NCBI RefSeq assembly: GCF_028548475.1
Contig: NZ_JAQQLE010000008.1
Coordinates: forward strand, 62,001 to 126,000
DNA: 64,000 nt
From: Vogesella margarita
Lineage (GTDB): Bacteria > Pseudomonadota > Gammaproteobacteria > Burkholderiales > Chromobacteriaceae
Direction of reading: 5' to 3'
Part shown: piece by piece, positions 36,329 to 46,112 of the stretch
Position numbering within the stretch: position 1 is the first letter of the stretch
How the letters are laid out: every line of letters begins with the position of its first letter
The notes under the pieces: model-generated
The model's database searches: none
Told to the model about the DNA's origin: nothing
What the model saw: only the letters and a program-made list of their open reading frames with translations
Position numbers and translations under genes: made by a program

Positions 36329-38068
36329 ATGATGTTTGCTTCTCTTGCGCGGCCAAGGTTGGCCGCATTGCTGCTGGCGGCAGTAACCGTCCTGCCCTTC
36401 CTGTCGCCGTTCCACTACCTGCCGCTACCGCAGTGGTGGGGCGAGATCACGGCCGTGGTGCTCGGCGCGCTGGCCTGCCTGTGCCTGCCGCAGGGCAGTC
36501 TGCGGCTGCCGCGTGTGGTGCCGTGGCTGGTGCTGCTGGCGCTGCTGTGGCTGAGCCAGCCATGGTTTGTCGAACTGCTGTTTCCCGGCCTCAATGCGGC
36601 GACGGGGCTGGCCTTTCTCGCCCTGGCGCTGCTGGCGCTGGCCGTCGCGCGCTGGCAGGCGCTGAGCGACGCCGAAACGGTGATGACGGTGCTGGCCAAA
36701 GGGCTGCTGGTCGGTGCGCTGCTGCAGTCGCTGATCGGGCTGGCGCAGCTCACCGGCCTGGCGCCGCTGCTGGGTGGCGTGCTGTTCTACGATGGCGCGC
36801 ATCCGACTTCCAATATTTTCGGTCACATCGGGCAGCGCAACCAGTATGCGCACTACCTGAGCTGGGGGCTGGTGGCGGTCAGCTGGCTGGCCGTTGCGCG
36901 TGTACTGTCGCGTGGCGTGGCCATCGTCGTGCTTTTGTGGCTGGCGCTGTCGATCGCCTTTGCCGGCTCCCGCACCGTGTTGCTGTACGCGGCCGCCTTG
37001 CTGCTGCTGGCACCGGCCTGGTACTGGCACGTGCGCGACGAGGCCAGCAAGCGCCTGATGCAGTGGCTGATGCTGGCGGCGGGCTTGCTGCTGCTGATGC
37101 AGTTCGCGTTGCCGCTGGGCGAGTGGCTGCTGCGGCCGCTACTGCATGGTGAGCTGGTGGCCAGTGGTGTCGAGCGGCTGGCGGCCAACTCCGACGGCAT
37201 GGGCGCCCGCCGGCTGGCGGAGTGGGGCAAGGCGTGGCTGGTGTTCCGCGAGGCGCCCTGGTTCGGTGCCGGCTGGTCGCAGTACGCGTACCACAGCGTG
37301 CAGCTGCAACTGCTGCCGCAGTTTGCCGATAGCGGTGTCAACAGCGGCCTGTTCAGCAATGCGCATAATCTGGTGTTCCAGCTGCTGGCCGAGGTCGGCC
37401 TGATCGGCACCCTGGCGGTACTGCTGGGGCTGGTGTGGTTGCTGCTGCCATGGTGCGGCCGGCAGGCGCGGGCGGTGCATCTGCTGCCGCTGGCCATGCT
37501 GGCCATCTCGCTGTTGCACAGCATGCTGGAGTACCCGCTGTGGTACCTGTATTTCCCTGCGGTACTGGTGATGCTGCTGGCGCTGGCGCCGGTGGCGGAG
37601 GGCGGCAAGCGTCGCCCGTTCCGGCCGGTACAGTTCGGCGCGCTGCTGATGCTGTTGCTGGCGGGGTATGGCAGCTATCGCTACGTCGAGATGCAGGGCC
37701 TGTACAGCCCGCGCACCGCGCAGCAACAGCAGAGGCTGCAGCAGATCATGCGCAATGAGCCGCTGTTTGCCTTCCACGCGCTGGGTCTGCTGGATGATGT
37801 GGTGACGCCGGGCCGTGATACACCGCCAGTGCAGCGGCAGTGGGTCGCACAGCTGGCGAAGATGCGGCCGTATCCGGATGTATTGCGCAAGGAAGCGCAG
37901 TTCCTGGCGCTGGAAGGGCGCCCGCAGGAGGCCGCCTACACCATGCGGCTGGCGCTGGGCTCGTTCCCGACCTACGCGCCGTTCTTCCTGCGCGCGCTGT
38001 CGCCGGAAGAGCCGGCATGGCAGCCGCTGCGGCAGCAGGTGGAGGCGGCGATGGCAAGCCGTGAATGA
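36329..38068 (+). CDS. PglL-type O-oligosaccharyltransferase, copy 2
   Basis: About 579 aa from ATG 36329 (a second ATG follows directly; SD is poor, so the start is uncertain; an upstream in-frame ATG lies at 36299). Paralogue of the preceding gene with the same order: FGHIGQRNQYAHYLSWGLVA, IAFAGSRTVLLYAAAL, APWFGAGWSQYAYHSVQ, SNAHNLVFQLLAEVGLIGTL, HSMLEYPLWYLYFPAVL, and a soluble C-terminal tail (YTMRLALGSFPTYAPFFLRA). It is more GC-rich than copy 1. An exact 13-mer at 36355 encodes part of RPRLAALL. Two ligases may have different acceptors (pilin versus other proteins, or LPS). Ends in a terminator. Confidence 0.85.
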   Translation: MMFASLARPRLAALLLAAVTVLPFLSPFHYLPLPQWWGEITAVVLGALACLCLPQGSLRLPRVVPWLVLLALLWLSQPWFVELLFPGLNAATGLAFLALALLALAVARWQALSDAETVMTVLAKGLLVGALLQSLIGLAQLTGLAPLLGGVLFYDGAHPTSNIFGHIGQRNQYAHYLSWGLVAVSWLAVARVLSRGVAIVVLLWLALSIAFAGSRTVLLYAAALLLLAPAWYWHVRDEASKRLMQWLMLAAGLLLLMQFALPLGEWLLRPLLHGELVASGVERLAANSDGMGARRLAEWGKAWLVFREAPWFGAGWSQYAYHSVQLQLLPQFADSGVNSGLFSNAHNLVFQLLAEVGLIGTLAVLLGLVWLLLPWCGRQARAVHLLPLAMLAISLLHSMLEYPLWYLYFPAVLVMLLALAPVAEGGKRRPFRPVQFGALLMLLLAGYGSYRYVEMQGLYSPRTAQQQQRLQQIMRNEPLFAFHALGLLDDVVTPGRDTPPVQRQWVAQLAKMRPYPDVLRKEAQFLALEGRPQEAAYTMRLALGSFPTYAPFFLRALSPEEPAWQPLRQQVEAAMASRE

Positions 38069-38082
38069 TTGATGCGGCAATG

Positions 38083-38112
38083 AAAAATCCCTGCGCTTGG
38101 CAGGGATTTTTT
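38083..38112. terminator. Bidirectional terminator between ligase 2 and rpoH
   Basis: ATCCCTGC / GCAGGGAT stem with a GCTTG loop, AAAA before and TTTTT after. Ends the ligase gene (plus) and the convergent rpoH (minus). Confidence 0.92.
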
Positions 38113-38137
38113 GTGTCTGGAGGCCGGCGCAGATGGT

Positions 38138-38998
38138 TCAGCCGTCGATGACCACGCCGCTGTGCAGCGCCGCCTTCATCTTGCTCAGCGCCTTGGCTTC
38201 GATCTGGCGGATGCGCTCGGCGGAGACGCCGAACTCGGCAGCCAGGTCATGCAGCGTGGCGCCGCTGTCGTCGGCCAGCCAGCGCGCTTCGATGATGCGG
38301 CGGCTGCGCGGGTCGAGTGTCGACAACGCTTCCAGCAGGCCTTCGCTCTGCAGGCGATCCACCGCGCGGCGCTCCAGCGTCACGGTCGGCTCGTTGTGGG
38401 CATCGGCCAGCCAGTCGATCGGGGCGTAGGCGTCGTCGTCGTTGTCGTCGGCCAGCAGCGACACGTCCTGGCCGCTCATGCGCGTTTCCATTTCGCGTAC
38501 TTCTTCCGGCTTGACACCGAGATCCTCGGCGATGGCGCGGGCTTCGCTGTCGCTGAGCGCGGCAAAGCCCTTCTTCATGCTGCGCAGGTTGAAAAACAGC
38601 TTGCGCTGCGGTTTGGTGGTGGCGATGCGCACCAGGCGCCAGTTGCGCAGGATGAATTCATGCATCTCGGCCTTGATCCAGTGCACCGCGAACGAGAACA
38701 GGCGCACGCCGCGGTTCGGCTCGAAGCGCTTGACCGCCTTCATCAGGCCGATATTGCCTTCCTGGATCAGGTCGGCCTGTGGCAGGCCGTAACCGGCATA
38801 ACCGCGGGCGATGGATACCACCACGCGCAGGTGAGACATCACCAGGCGTTTTGCCGCTTCCAGGTCTTCGTGTTGCTGATGACGCGTGGCAAGCTCGATC
38901 TCCTCTTCCTGGGTCAGCATCGGGATGCTGTTAACGGTCTGGATGTATTGTTCCAGGCTACCGTTGGAAGAAAGCACGGGCAGGGCAAAAGTGGACAT
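38138..38998 (-). CDS. rpoH: Heat-shock sigma factor RpoH (sigma-32)
   Basis: 286 aa. Region 2: MSHLRVVVSIARGYAGYGLP, DLIQEGNIGLMKAVKRFEP, FSFAVHWIKAEMHEFIL. RpoH-specific box QRKLFFNLR is present. Region 4 HTH: GATLHDLAAEFGVSAERIRQ-IEAKAL. Directs heat-shock transcription. It follows ftsX in the minus-strand gene row ftsY-ftsE-ftsX-rpoH, with 118 nt between ftsX and rpoH containing a CIRCE operator. AGGAGGA precedes the ATG. Confidence 0.95.
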   Translation of the reverse strand: MSTFALPVLSSNGSLEQYIQTVNSIPMLTQEEEIELATRHQQHEDLEAAKRLVMSHLRVVVSIARGYAGYGLPQADLIQEGNIGLMKAVKRFEPNRGVRLFSFAVHWIKAEMHEFILRNWRLVRIATTKPQRKLFFNLRSMKKGFAALSDSEARAIAEDLGVKPEEVREMETRMSGQDVSLLADDNDDDAYAPIDWLADAHNEPTVTLERRAVDRLQSEGLLEALSTLDPRSRRIIEARWLADDSGATLHDLAAEFGVSAERIRQIEAKALSKMKAALHSGVVIDG

Positions 38999-39032
38999 GT
39001 ATTCGCAATCCTCCTAGATGGACCGACTTATC

Positions 39033-39059
39033 TTAGCACTCGGATTATGAGAGTGCCAG
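39033..39059 (-). promoter_or_regulatory. CIRCE element (HrcA operator) upstream of rpoH
   Basis: TTAGCACTC, nine bases, GAGTGCCAG: the left arm matches the CIRCE consensus TTAGCACTC-N9-GAGTGCTAA at 9/9 and the right arm at 7/9. The spacer holds a CATAAT-like -10 on the minus strand. It sits 34 nt upstream of the rpoH ATG. Repression of rpoH by HrcA is an inference. Confidence 0.75.
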
Positions 39060-39116
39060 ACGACAGGAGTTCCTGCCAATGGCAAATTTCAATCAGACCG
39101 ATTGTCTCGCCCGATG

Positions 39117-40025
39117 TCAGGCTGGCTGGCTTTTGCGCAGATGATGGTCTGCGGCCAACCTTGCGCCGAGCATGCTCAGCAGCATGGCGCCCAGCAGCAT
39201 GGCCAGCACCTCCAGCGGCTGCAGGCTGCGCAACTGGGCGTCGATGCCGTACAGGCTGGCGAACTCGGCCAGCGCCGGATTGGCCTGGTAGGCCAGCCAG
39301 CTGCTCAGACCCCAGCACAGCAGCGCCGACAGCCCGCCCTGCCACGCCGCGTGATAGAGGAAGGGGCGGCGAATGAAGCTGTCGGTGGCGCCGATCAGTT
39401 TCGAGACCGCGATTTCTTCCTGGCGCGCCAGGATCTGCATGCGGATGGTGTTGTGGTTGATCAGCACCATCGCCAACGCAAACACCACCGCCAGAAGCCA
39501 GGCGAGCTGGCCGGCGAGGGTGATCATCGCGTGCAGCTTGCGCGCCCAGGCGGCATCGAACTGCGCCAGTTCCACCATCGGCAGGCCGGACAGCTCCTTC
39601 TGCAGCAGGTCGAGCATCGCCGGCTCCAGCGCTTGCGGGGTGACGATGAAGGCGTGCGGCAGCGGATTGCTGCCGAGGCCCTCGCTGATCGCATTCAGGC
39701 CGCTGCGCTGCTCCAGCTCTTTCAGCGCGGCGTCCTTGTGCACGAAGCGGAAGGAGGCGACCCGCGGATGGTGCTTGAGGCTGCTCTCTACCGCGGCCAG
39801 ATCGGCCTGTTCGCTGGACAGTTCCATGAACAGCGTGATCTGCGGCGTGGTGTTCAGTCTGGCGGTCCACTGCTGCAAGCTGCTGACGCCGAGGTACAGC
39901 GACACCGGCAGCGCTAGCGCGATGGCCAGCATCAGCAGGTTGAGCAAGTTGCCGAACGGCTGGCGCAGGATCTTCAGCAGCGCGCTGCGGGCGCTCTGCG
40001 CGTGCAGGTAGAGGTAGTGTTTCAT
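39117..40025 (-). CDS. ftsX: Cell-division ABC-transporter-like permease FtsX
   Basis: 302 aa. Inner-membrane partner of FtsE, which activates cell-wall amidases through EnvC-type proteins. Four membrane segments: LMLAIALALPVSLYLGV, then a periplasmic domain, LAWLLAVVFALAMVLINHNT, GGLSALLCWGLSSWLAY and LEVLAMLLGAMLLSML. The IRMQILARQEEIAVSKLIGA segment is characteristic. ftsE overlaps it by 4 nt (ATGA). The C-terminal codons carry an exact 13-mer at 39150 (reads as RLAA on its strand). Confidence 0.94.
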   Translation of the reverse strand: MKHYLYLHAQSARSALLKILRQPFGNLLNLLMLAIALALPVSLYLGVSSLQQWTARLNTTPQITLFMELSSEQADLAAVESSLKHHPRVASFRFVHKDAALKELEQRSGLNAISEGLGSNPLPHAFIVTPQALEPAMLDLLQKELSGLPMVELAQFDAAWARKLHAMITLAGQLAWLLAVVFALAMVLINHNTIRMQILARQEEIAVSKLIGATDSFIRRPFLYHAAWQGGLSALLCWGLSSWLAYQANPALAEFASLYGIDAQLRSLQPLEVLAMLLGAMLLSMLGARLAADHHLRKSQPA

Positions 40026-40681
40026 GCGGCGAATTGTCCTTCACGAAGCCGGATGATACGGCGGCCGTAGTCTTCCATCAGCGTTTCGTCGTGGGCCGAG
40101 ATCAGCACCGTGACGCCAACCTGGTGGAAGGACTTGAACAGCTCCATGATGTCCAGCGCGTAGGCACGGTCGAGGTTGGCCGACGGCTCATCCGCCAGCA
40201 GGATGCTGGGGCGGTGCACCACGGCACGGGCAATGCACAGCCGTTGCTGTTCGCCGCCGGACAGGCGGATCGGCATCACCTTTTCCTTGCCGGCGAGGCC
40301 AACCTTGTCCAGGGCCGCCCGCACGCGGCGTTGCGCATCGCGGCGGTCGAAACCGATGATGTCCAGCGGCAGCATCACGTTGTCGAATACCGTGCGGTCG
40401 AACAGGATCTTGTGATCCTGGAACACCACGCCGATGTGCTGACGGACGTAGGGCAGCTGGCTGGCGCGCAGCTTGCTCAGGTTCTGGTTGTTGACCAGTA
40501 CGTTGCCGCTGGTGGCGCGCTCGATACCGGAAACCAGTTTCAGCAGCGTGCTTTTCCCGGCGCCGGAGTGACCGGCAAGGAACACCATCTCGCCGCTTTC
40601 CACGGTGAAGGACAGGTTGCGCAAGGCCTCGTGTCCGCCGGGGTAGCGCTTGGTGACTTGGTCAAATCGGATCATCGGCAA
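40022..40681 (-). CDS. ftsE: Cell-division ATP-binding protein FtsE
   Basis: 219 aa. ABC ATPase of the FtsEX complex. Walker A FLAGHSGAGKSTLLKLVSGI, Q-loop GVVFQDHKILFD, signature LSGGEQQRLCIARAVV, Walker B ILLADEPSANLD, H-loop VLISAHDETLM. Starts 55 nt after ftsY, with a 13-mer copy in between; overlaps ftsX. Confidence 0.95.
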   Translation of the reverse strand: MPMIRFDQVTKRYPGGHEALRNLSFTVESGEMVFLAGHSGAGKSTLLKLVSGIERATSGNVLVNNQNLSKLRASQLPYVRQHIGVVFQDHKILFDRTVFDNVMLPLDIIGFDRRDAQRRVRAALDKVGLAGKEKVMPIRLSGGEQQRLCIARAVVHRPSILLADEPSANLDRAYALDIMELFKSFHQVGVTVLISAHDETLMEDYGRRIIRLREGQFAA

Positions 40682-40694
40682 TCATTCCGCACTA

Positions 40695-40707
40695 AAGGTT
40701 GGCCGCA
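40695..40707. repeat. 13-mer copy between ftsY and ftsE
   Basis: Exact forward copy in the 55-nt gap, 14 nt upstream of the ftsE ATG on its strand; single, no partner arm. Confidence 0.85.
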
Positions 40708-40736
40708 AGTACTGTGACCGCAAGTGGATCAGTTGC

Positions 40737-41813
40737 TCAGTCGAACAGCGCGTCGACAAAGTCGCGGGTCGAGAACGGACGCAGGTCGTCGATACCTTCG
40801 CCAACGCCGATGAAGCGCAGCGGCACCGGATGCTGTTTGGCGATGCCGGCGATGACGCCACCCTTGGCCGTGCCGTCCAGCTTGGTGAGGATCAGGCCGG
40901 TGAGGCCCAGCGCCTGATCGAAGGCGAGCACCTGGTTGATCGCGTTCTGGCCGATGTTGGCGTCCAGTACCAGCACCACCTCGTGCGGGGCGTCCGGAAT
41001 CGCCTTCTGGATCACGCGCTTCACCTTCTTGATTTCTTCCATCAAGTGCAGCTGCGTCGGCAGGCGGCCGGCAGTATCGGCAATCACGATGTCGATGCCG
41101 CGAGCCATGGCGGCCTGCAGCGCGTCGTAGCAGACGGCGGCGGCATCGCCGCTTTGCTGCGCGATCACGGTGACGTTGTTGCGCTCGCCCCAGGCGATCA
41201 GCTGTTCGCGCGCGGCGGCACGGAAGGTGTCGCCGGCGGCGAGCAGCACCGACTTGCCCTGGCTCTGGAAGTACTTGGCCAGCTTGCCGATCGAGGTGGT
41301 CTTGCCGGCGCCGTTGACGCCGGCGAGCATGATCACGTAAGGCTTCTTGCCATGGGTCTGCAGCGGCTGCTCCAGCGGCTGGATCAGTTCGACCAGCGCT
41401 TCCTTCAGCGCGCCCTTCAGTTCGCTGGCGTCTTTCAGGCCTTTCAGCGATACCCGCTCACGCACGTCGCGCAGCAGGTGGCTGGTGGCGTCCATGCCCA
41501 TGTCCGAGGTCAGCAGTACCGACTCCAGCTCTTCGTACAGGTCTTCGTCGATCTTGCCGCCGCCGAACAGGCCGGCCAGCTGCTTGCCCAGCTTGTCGCG
41601 GGTTTTGGCGAGGCCGGATTTCAGGCGCTCGGCCCAGCTCGGCTTTGCCGGTGCGGCATTGCTGCTTGCCGGCGTGGAGATGGCCGGGGCTTCAGGGGCC
41701 GGGCTGGTGCTTGTCGCCGGCACGACAGGGGTGTCGGCTACCGGCGCGACGGGGGCGGTCGGCGGGGTCGGAGTAGTCTCGGGAGCGGGTTTTTTCTTGA
41801 AAAAGCTGAACAT
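40737..41813 (-). CDS. ftsY: Signal-recognition-particle receptor FtsY
   Basis: 358 aa. GTPase receptor for Ffh-bound ribosomes. Acidic, Ala/Pro-rich N-terminal A region, shorter than E. coli FtsY ([20 protein letters not shown]). N domain from ~60. G domain: [20 protein letters not shown] (G1), [34 protein letters not shown] (G3), [17 protein letters not shown] (G4) and [14 protein letters not shown]. First gene of the minus-strand row; divergent from rsmD (177 nt between). Confidence 0.95.
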   Translation of the reverse strand: MFSFFKKKPAPETTPTPPTAPVAPVADTPVVPATSTSPAPEAPAISTPASSNAAPAKPSWAERLKSGLAKTRDKLGKQLAGLFGGGKIDEDLYEELESVLLTSDMGMDATSHLLRDVRERVSLKGLKDASELKGALKEALVELIQPLEQPLQTHGKKPYVIMLAGVNGAGKTTSIGKLAKYFQSQGKSVLLAAGDTFRAAAREQLIAWGERNNVTVIAQQSGDAAAVCYDALQAAMARGIDIVIADTAGRLPTQLHLMEEIKKVKRVIQKAIPDAPHEVVLVLDANIGQNAINQVLAFDQALGLTGLILTKLDGTAKGGVIAGIAKQHPVPLRFIGVGEGIDDLRPFSTRDFVDALFD

Positions 41814-41990
41814 GCGAAATGGCTGAGTCGAAGTAAGTGATTAGCGCTGGATTGTACCGGCAAAAGCCGGAGCGGGGGCAAACCTGAGTATAAAGCGCGA
41901 CATGGCGTTAACGGATTGATTCATGACAGAAGTTACAGGGCGGGAAATGGAGTAAAATCCTGCCCTTCTTTGAACAAGGCAGGACATGGC

Positions 41991-42870
<880 letters not shown>

Positions 42871-42895
42871 TCGGGCTAAGTGCTTGATTTGCCGG

Positions 42896-42926
42896 ACGGC
42901 CGCCACGTAGTGTGGCGGCCGTTTGT
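42896..42926 (+). terminator. Ferredoxin-gene terminator
   Basis: ACGGCCGCCAC / GTGGCGGCCGT stem (11 bp) followed by TTGTATTTT. Confidence 0.9.
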
Positions 42927-42966
42927 ATTTTGGCCGCAGAAAAACCAAAAAAATGCGGAAAAGCTG

Positions 42967-42993
42967 TTGACGGTCGCCAGATCTGTCTATAAT
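42967..42993 (+). promoter_or_regulatory. Sigma-70 promoter of the tRNA-Tyr/Gly/Thr-tuf unit
   Basis: TTGACG (42967-42972) and TATAAT (42988-42993) with 15-nt spacing (17 if the -10 is read as TAATAT), 16 nt before the first tRNA. Confidence 0.75.
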
Positions 42994-43008
42994 ATTCGGG
43001 CTTCTTCA

Positions 43009-43093
43009 GGGGGGATTCCCGAGCGGTCAAAGGGATCAGACTGTAAATCTGACGGCTCAGCCTTCGAAGGTTCGAATCCTTCTCCCCCCACCA
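43009..43093 (+). tRNA. tRNA-Tyr (GTA)
   Basis: Class II tRNA, 85 nt with encoded CCA. GGGGGGA acceptor pairs with TCCCCCC; anticodon GTA in CAGACTGTAAATCTG; long variable arm; TTCGAATCC T-loop. Confidence 0.97.
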
Positions 43094-43146
43094 AAGTTAC
43101 CAGCATCTTGGCGGCGAAAGCAGTTAGAGTTGGCCGGGATCGTAAG

Positions 43147-43220
43147 GCGGGTGTAGCTCAATGGTAGAGCAGAAGCCTTCCAAGCTTACGACGAGGGTTC
43201 GATTCCCTTCACCCGCTCCA
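43147..43220 (+). tRNA. tRNA-Gly (TCC)
   Basis: 74 nt with CCA. GCGGGTG acceptor, D-arm GTAGCTCAATGGTAGAGC, anticodon loop CTTCCAA (TCC), T-arm GGGTTCGATTCCC. Confidence 0.97.
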
Positions 43221-43246
43221 AGTGCAGCAAGTTGTAAAGTTTTTTG

Positions 43247-43321
<75 letters not shown>

Positions 43322-43352
43322 AACTCATTTTATTGTATTCAGGGAATTTGCC

Positions 43353-44543
43353 ATGGCTAAGGAAAAGTTTGCGCGGACCAAGCCGCACGTAAACGTTGGT
43401 ACCATCGGTCACGTGGACCATGGTAAAACCACTCTGACTGCAGCGATCACCACCATTCTGTCGAAGAAGTTCGGTGGCGAAGCGAAAGATTACTCGCAGA
43501 TCGACAGCGCGCCAGAAGAAAAAGCACGTGGTATCACCATTAACACTGCTCACGTAGAGTACGAGACCGAAACTCGTCACTACGCTCACGTTGACTGCCC
43601 AGGTCACGCTGACTACGTGAAGAACATGATTACTGGTGCTGCGCAGATGGACGGCGCGATCCTGGTTTGCTCCGCAGCTGACGGCCCAATGCCACAGACT
43701 CGCGAACACATCCTGCTGTCCCGTCAGGTTGGCGTGCCGTACATCATCGTCTTCCTGAACAAGGCTGACCTGGTTGACGACGCTGAGCTGCTGGAATTGG
43801 TTGAAATGGAAGTGCGTGACCTGCTGTCGTCCTACGACTTCCCGGGCGATGACACTCCGATCATCACCGGTTCCGCTCGTCTGGCGCTGGAAGGTGACCA
43901 GTCCGAATACGGTGAGCCAGCAATCTTCCGTCTGGCCGACGCGCTGGACAGCTACATCCCGACTCCGGAGCGTGCTGTTGACAAGCCGTTCCTGCTGCCA
44001 ATCGAAGACGTATTCTCGATCTCCGGCCGTGGTACTGTTGTGACCGGTCGTGTAGAGCGCGGTATCGTTAAAGTTGGTGAAGAACTGGAAATCGTTGGCC
44101 TGAAGGCTACTGCCAAGACTACTTGCACCGGCGTGGAAATGTTCCGTAAGCTGCTGGACCAAGGTCAGGCTGGCGACAACGTGGGCGTGCTGCTGCGCGG
44201 TACCAAGCGTGAAGACGTTGAGCGTGGTCAGGTTCTGGTTAAGCCGGGCTCGATCAAGCCGCACACCACCTTCACCGGTTCCGTGTACGTTCTGTCCAAA
44301 GAAGAAGGCGGTCGTCACACTCCATTCTTCGCTAACTACCGTCCACAGTTCTACTTCCGTACGACTGACGTGACTGGCGCGGTTAGCCTGCCAGAAGGCG
44401 TGGAAATGGTTATGCCAGGCGATAACGTGGAAATCAAGGTTGAGCTGATTGCTCCGATCGCGATGGAAGAAGGTCTGCGTTTCGCCATCCGTGAAGGTGG
44501 TCGCACCGTTGGTGCTGGCGTGGTTGCAAAAATCATCGCCTGA
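43353..44543 (+). CDS. tuf: Elongation factor Tu, copy 1
   Basis: 396 aa. GTPase delivering aminoacyl-tRNA to the ribosome. G1 [16 protein letters not shown]2 [14 protein letters not shown]3 [13 protein letters not shown]4 [10 protein letters not shown], and domain II/III regions to [15 protein letters not shown]. The translated product appears identical to the copy at 59894; DNA differs at scattered synonymous sites. Sits between tRNA-Thr and tRNA-Trp, the tufB position. Confidence 0.98.
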   Translation: MAKEKFARTKPHVNVGTIGHVDHGKTTLTAAITTILSKKFGGEAKDYSQIDSAPEEKARGITINTAHVEYETETRHYAHVDCPGHADYVKNMITGAAQMDGAILVCSAADGPMPQTREHILLSRQVGVPYIIVFLNKADLVDDAELLELVEMEVRDLLSSYDFPGDDTPIITGSARLALEGDQSEYGEPAIFRLADALDSYIPTPERAVDKPFLLPIEDVFSISGRGTVVTGRVERGIVKVGEELEIVGLKATAKTTCTGVEMFRKLLDQGQAGDNVGVLLRGTKREDVERGQVLVKPGSIKPHTTFTGSVYVLSKEEGGRHTPFFANYRPQFYFRTTDVTGAVSLPEGVEMVMPGDNVEIKVELIAPIAMEEGLRFAIREGGRTVGAGVVAKIIA

Positions 44544-44555
44544 TAAATAGGTTTT

Positions 44556-44631
44556 AGGCCAGTAGCTCAATTGGTAGAGTATCGGTCTCCAAAACCGAGG
44601 GTTGGGGGTTCGAGACCCTCCTGGCCTGCCA
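44556..44631 (+). tRNA. tRNA-Trp (CCA)
   Basis: 76 nt with CCA. AGGCCAG/CTGGCCT acceptor, anticodon CCA in CGGTCTCCAAAACCG, T-arm GGGGTTCGAGACCC. 12 nt after tuf. Confidence 0.97.
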
Positions 44632-44634
44632 ATT

Positions 44635-44671
44635 AAGACTAACCGGCGCTTATGCGCCGGTTAGTCTTTTT
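44635..44671 (+). terminator. Terminator of the tRNA-tuf-tRNA unit
   Basis: A 15-bp perfect stem (AAGACTAACCGGCGC and its complement) with a TTAT loop, followed by TTT. secE starts 28 nt later, so some read-through or a secE promoter is expected. Confidence 0.92.
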
Positions 44672-44698
44672 GACGCATGTAAATGGTGGAAACGACAG

Positions 44699-45052
44699 AT
44701 GGAAATGCAAGATAGGCTGAAGCTGGTTGCGGCAATTCTGGTGTTGGTGGCAGGGGTGGTTGGTTTCTACCTGTTGCCGGCAGACCAGGGTGTGCTGCGC
44801 GCGCTGCTTTTTGTCGTCTCGATTGCGATTGCGGCCGGCGTGGTGTGGTTGTCGACGCCGGGCAAGCAGTTTGTGCTTTACGCCCAAGAGTCGCTCGTCG
44901 AAGCTAAAAAGGTGGTGTGGCCGACAAGAAAAGAAGCGACCCAGATGACGTTGATGGTTTTTGTCTTCGTGCTGGTGCTCTCCTTGTTCATGTGGCTGGT
45001 TGACTCCTCCCTGTCGTGGCTGTTCTACGACGTATTGCTTAATAGAGGTTAA
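44699..45052 (+). CDS. secE: Preprotein translocase subunit SecE
   Basis: 117 aa. Essential clamp subunit of the SecYEG channel. Three membrane helices, as in E. coli: ~8-24 ([18 protein letters not shown]), ~33-51 and ~83-105 ([17 protein letters not shown]). Amphipathic signature before the last one: [19 protein letters not shown]. Two nucleotides before nusG, the usual secE-nusG pair. Confidence 0.95.
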   Translation: MEMQDRLKLVAAILVLVAGVVGFYLLPADQGVLRALLFVVSIAIAAGVVWLSTPGKQFVLYAQESLVEAKKVVWPTRKEATQMTLMVFVFVLVLSLFMWLVDSSLSWLFYDVLLNRG

Positions 45053-45054
45053 TC

Positions 45055-45588
45055 ATGGCAAAGCGTTGGTATGTGGTGCACGCGTACTCCGGTTTCGAGA
45101 AGAGTGTGCAAAAAGCGCTGCGTGAGCGCATCGAGCGCGACGGCTTGCAGGATTTGTTCGGCCAGGTGTTGGTGCCGGTTGAAGAAGTGGTTGATATCAA
45201 GAATGGTCGCCGCTCCATTACCGAGCGCAAGTTCTTCCCTGGTTATGTGCTGGTCGAGATGGAAATGACCGATGAGACATGGCACCTGGTGAAGAGTACG
45301 CCCAAGGTGACCGGTTTCGTGGGTGGTACCGCTAACCGCCCGGCGCCGATCTCGGTGAAAGAGGTCGAGTCCATCATGCAGCAGATGCAGGAAGGGGTGG
45401 AGAAACCCAAGCCTAAGGTGCTGTTCGAGGTGGGTGAGCGCGTTCGCGTCAACGAAGGTCCGTTCAATGATTTCAACGGCACCGTCGATGAAGTCAATTA
45501 CGAGCGTAACAAGCTGCGCGTTTCGGTGCAGATTTTCGGTCGTGATACCCCGGTTGAACTTGAGTTCAGTCAGGTCGAAAAACTTTAA
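45055..45588 (+). CDS. nusG: Transcription termination/antitermination factor NusG
   Basis: 177 aa. Binds RNA polymerase and couples to ribosome or Rho. NGN domain [20 protein letters not shown] ... [14 protein letters not shown] ... [20 protein letters not shown] ... VTGFVGG; KOW domain [24 protein letters not shown] precedes the ATG. Confidence 0.97.
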   Translation: MAKRWYVVHAYSGFEKSVQKALRERIERDGLQDLFGQVLVPVEEVVDIKNGRRSITERKFFPGYVLVEMEMTDETWHLVKSTPKVTGFVGGTANRPAPISVKEVESIMQQMQEGVEKPKPKVLFEVGERVRVNEGPFNDFNGTVDEVNYERNKLRVSVQIFGRDTPVELEFSQVEKL

Positions 45589-45589
45589 G

Positions 45590-45618
45590 TTGTTGTTTTT
45601 TTGTGGGGCAGGTATAAT
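45590..45618 (+). promoter_or_regulatory. Sigma-70 promoter of rplK-rplA
   Basis: TTGTTG, 17 nt, TATAAT, directly after nusG and ~60 nt before rplK. Confidence 0.75.
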
Positions 45619-45679
45619 CTTGCTCCTTTCACTTGGGGAGCGGTTAGTCCGCGCTTAACCCATACACGGAGTCTACATC

Positions 45680-46111
45680 GTGGCAAAGAAAATCATCGGC
45701 TACATCAAGCTGCAAGTGCCAGCTGGTAAAGCCAACCCATCGCCTCCTATCGGTCCAGCGCTGGGTCAGCGCGGTCTGAACATCATGGAATTCTGCAAGG
45801 CGTTCAACGCCCAGACTCAAGGCGTCGAGCCAGGTCTGCCGATTCCGGTGGTGATCACTGCTTACGCAGACAAGTCCTTCACCTTCGTGATGAAGACGCC
45901 TCCTGCTACCATCCTGCTGAAAAAAGCAGCTGGTATCCAGAAGGGTAGCGCCAAGGCTCACGCTGACAAAGTCGGCAAAGTGACCCGTGCACAACTGGAA
46001 GACATCGCCAAAGCCAAGCAGCCGGATCTGACCGCTGCTGACCTTGACGCTGCCGTTCGTACGATTGCTGGTTCCGCCCGCTCCATGGGTCTGGAAGTGG
46101 AGGGTGTGTAA
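45680..46111 (+). CDS. rplK: 50S ribosomal protein L11
   Basis: 143 aa; binds the GTPase-associated centre of 23S rRNA. Starts with [41 protein letters not shown] and C-terminal [17 protein letters not shown]. One nucleotide separates its stop from rplA. Confidence 0.97.
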   Translation: MAKKIIGYIKLQVPAGKANPSPPIGPALGQRGLNIMEFCKAFNAQTQGVEPGLPIPVVITAYADKSFTFVMKTPPATILLKKAAGIQKGSAKAHADKVGKVTRAQLEDIAKAKQPDLTAADLDAAVRTIAGSARSMGLEVEGV

Positions 46112-46112
46112 C

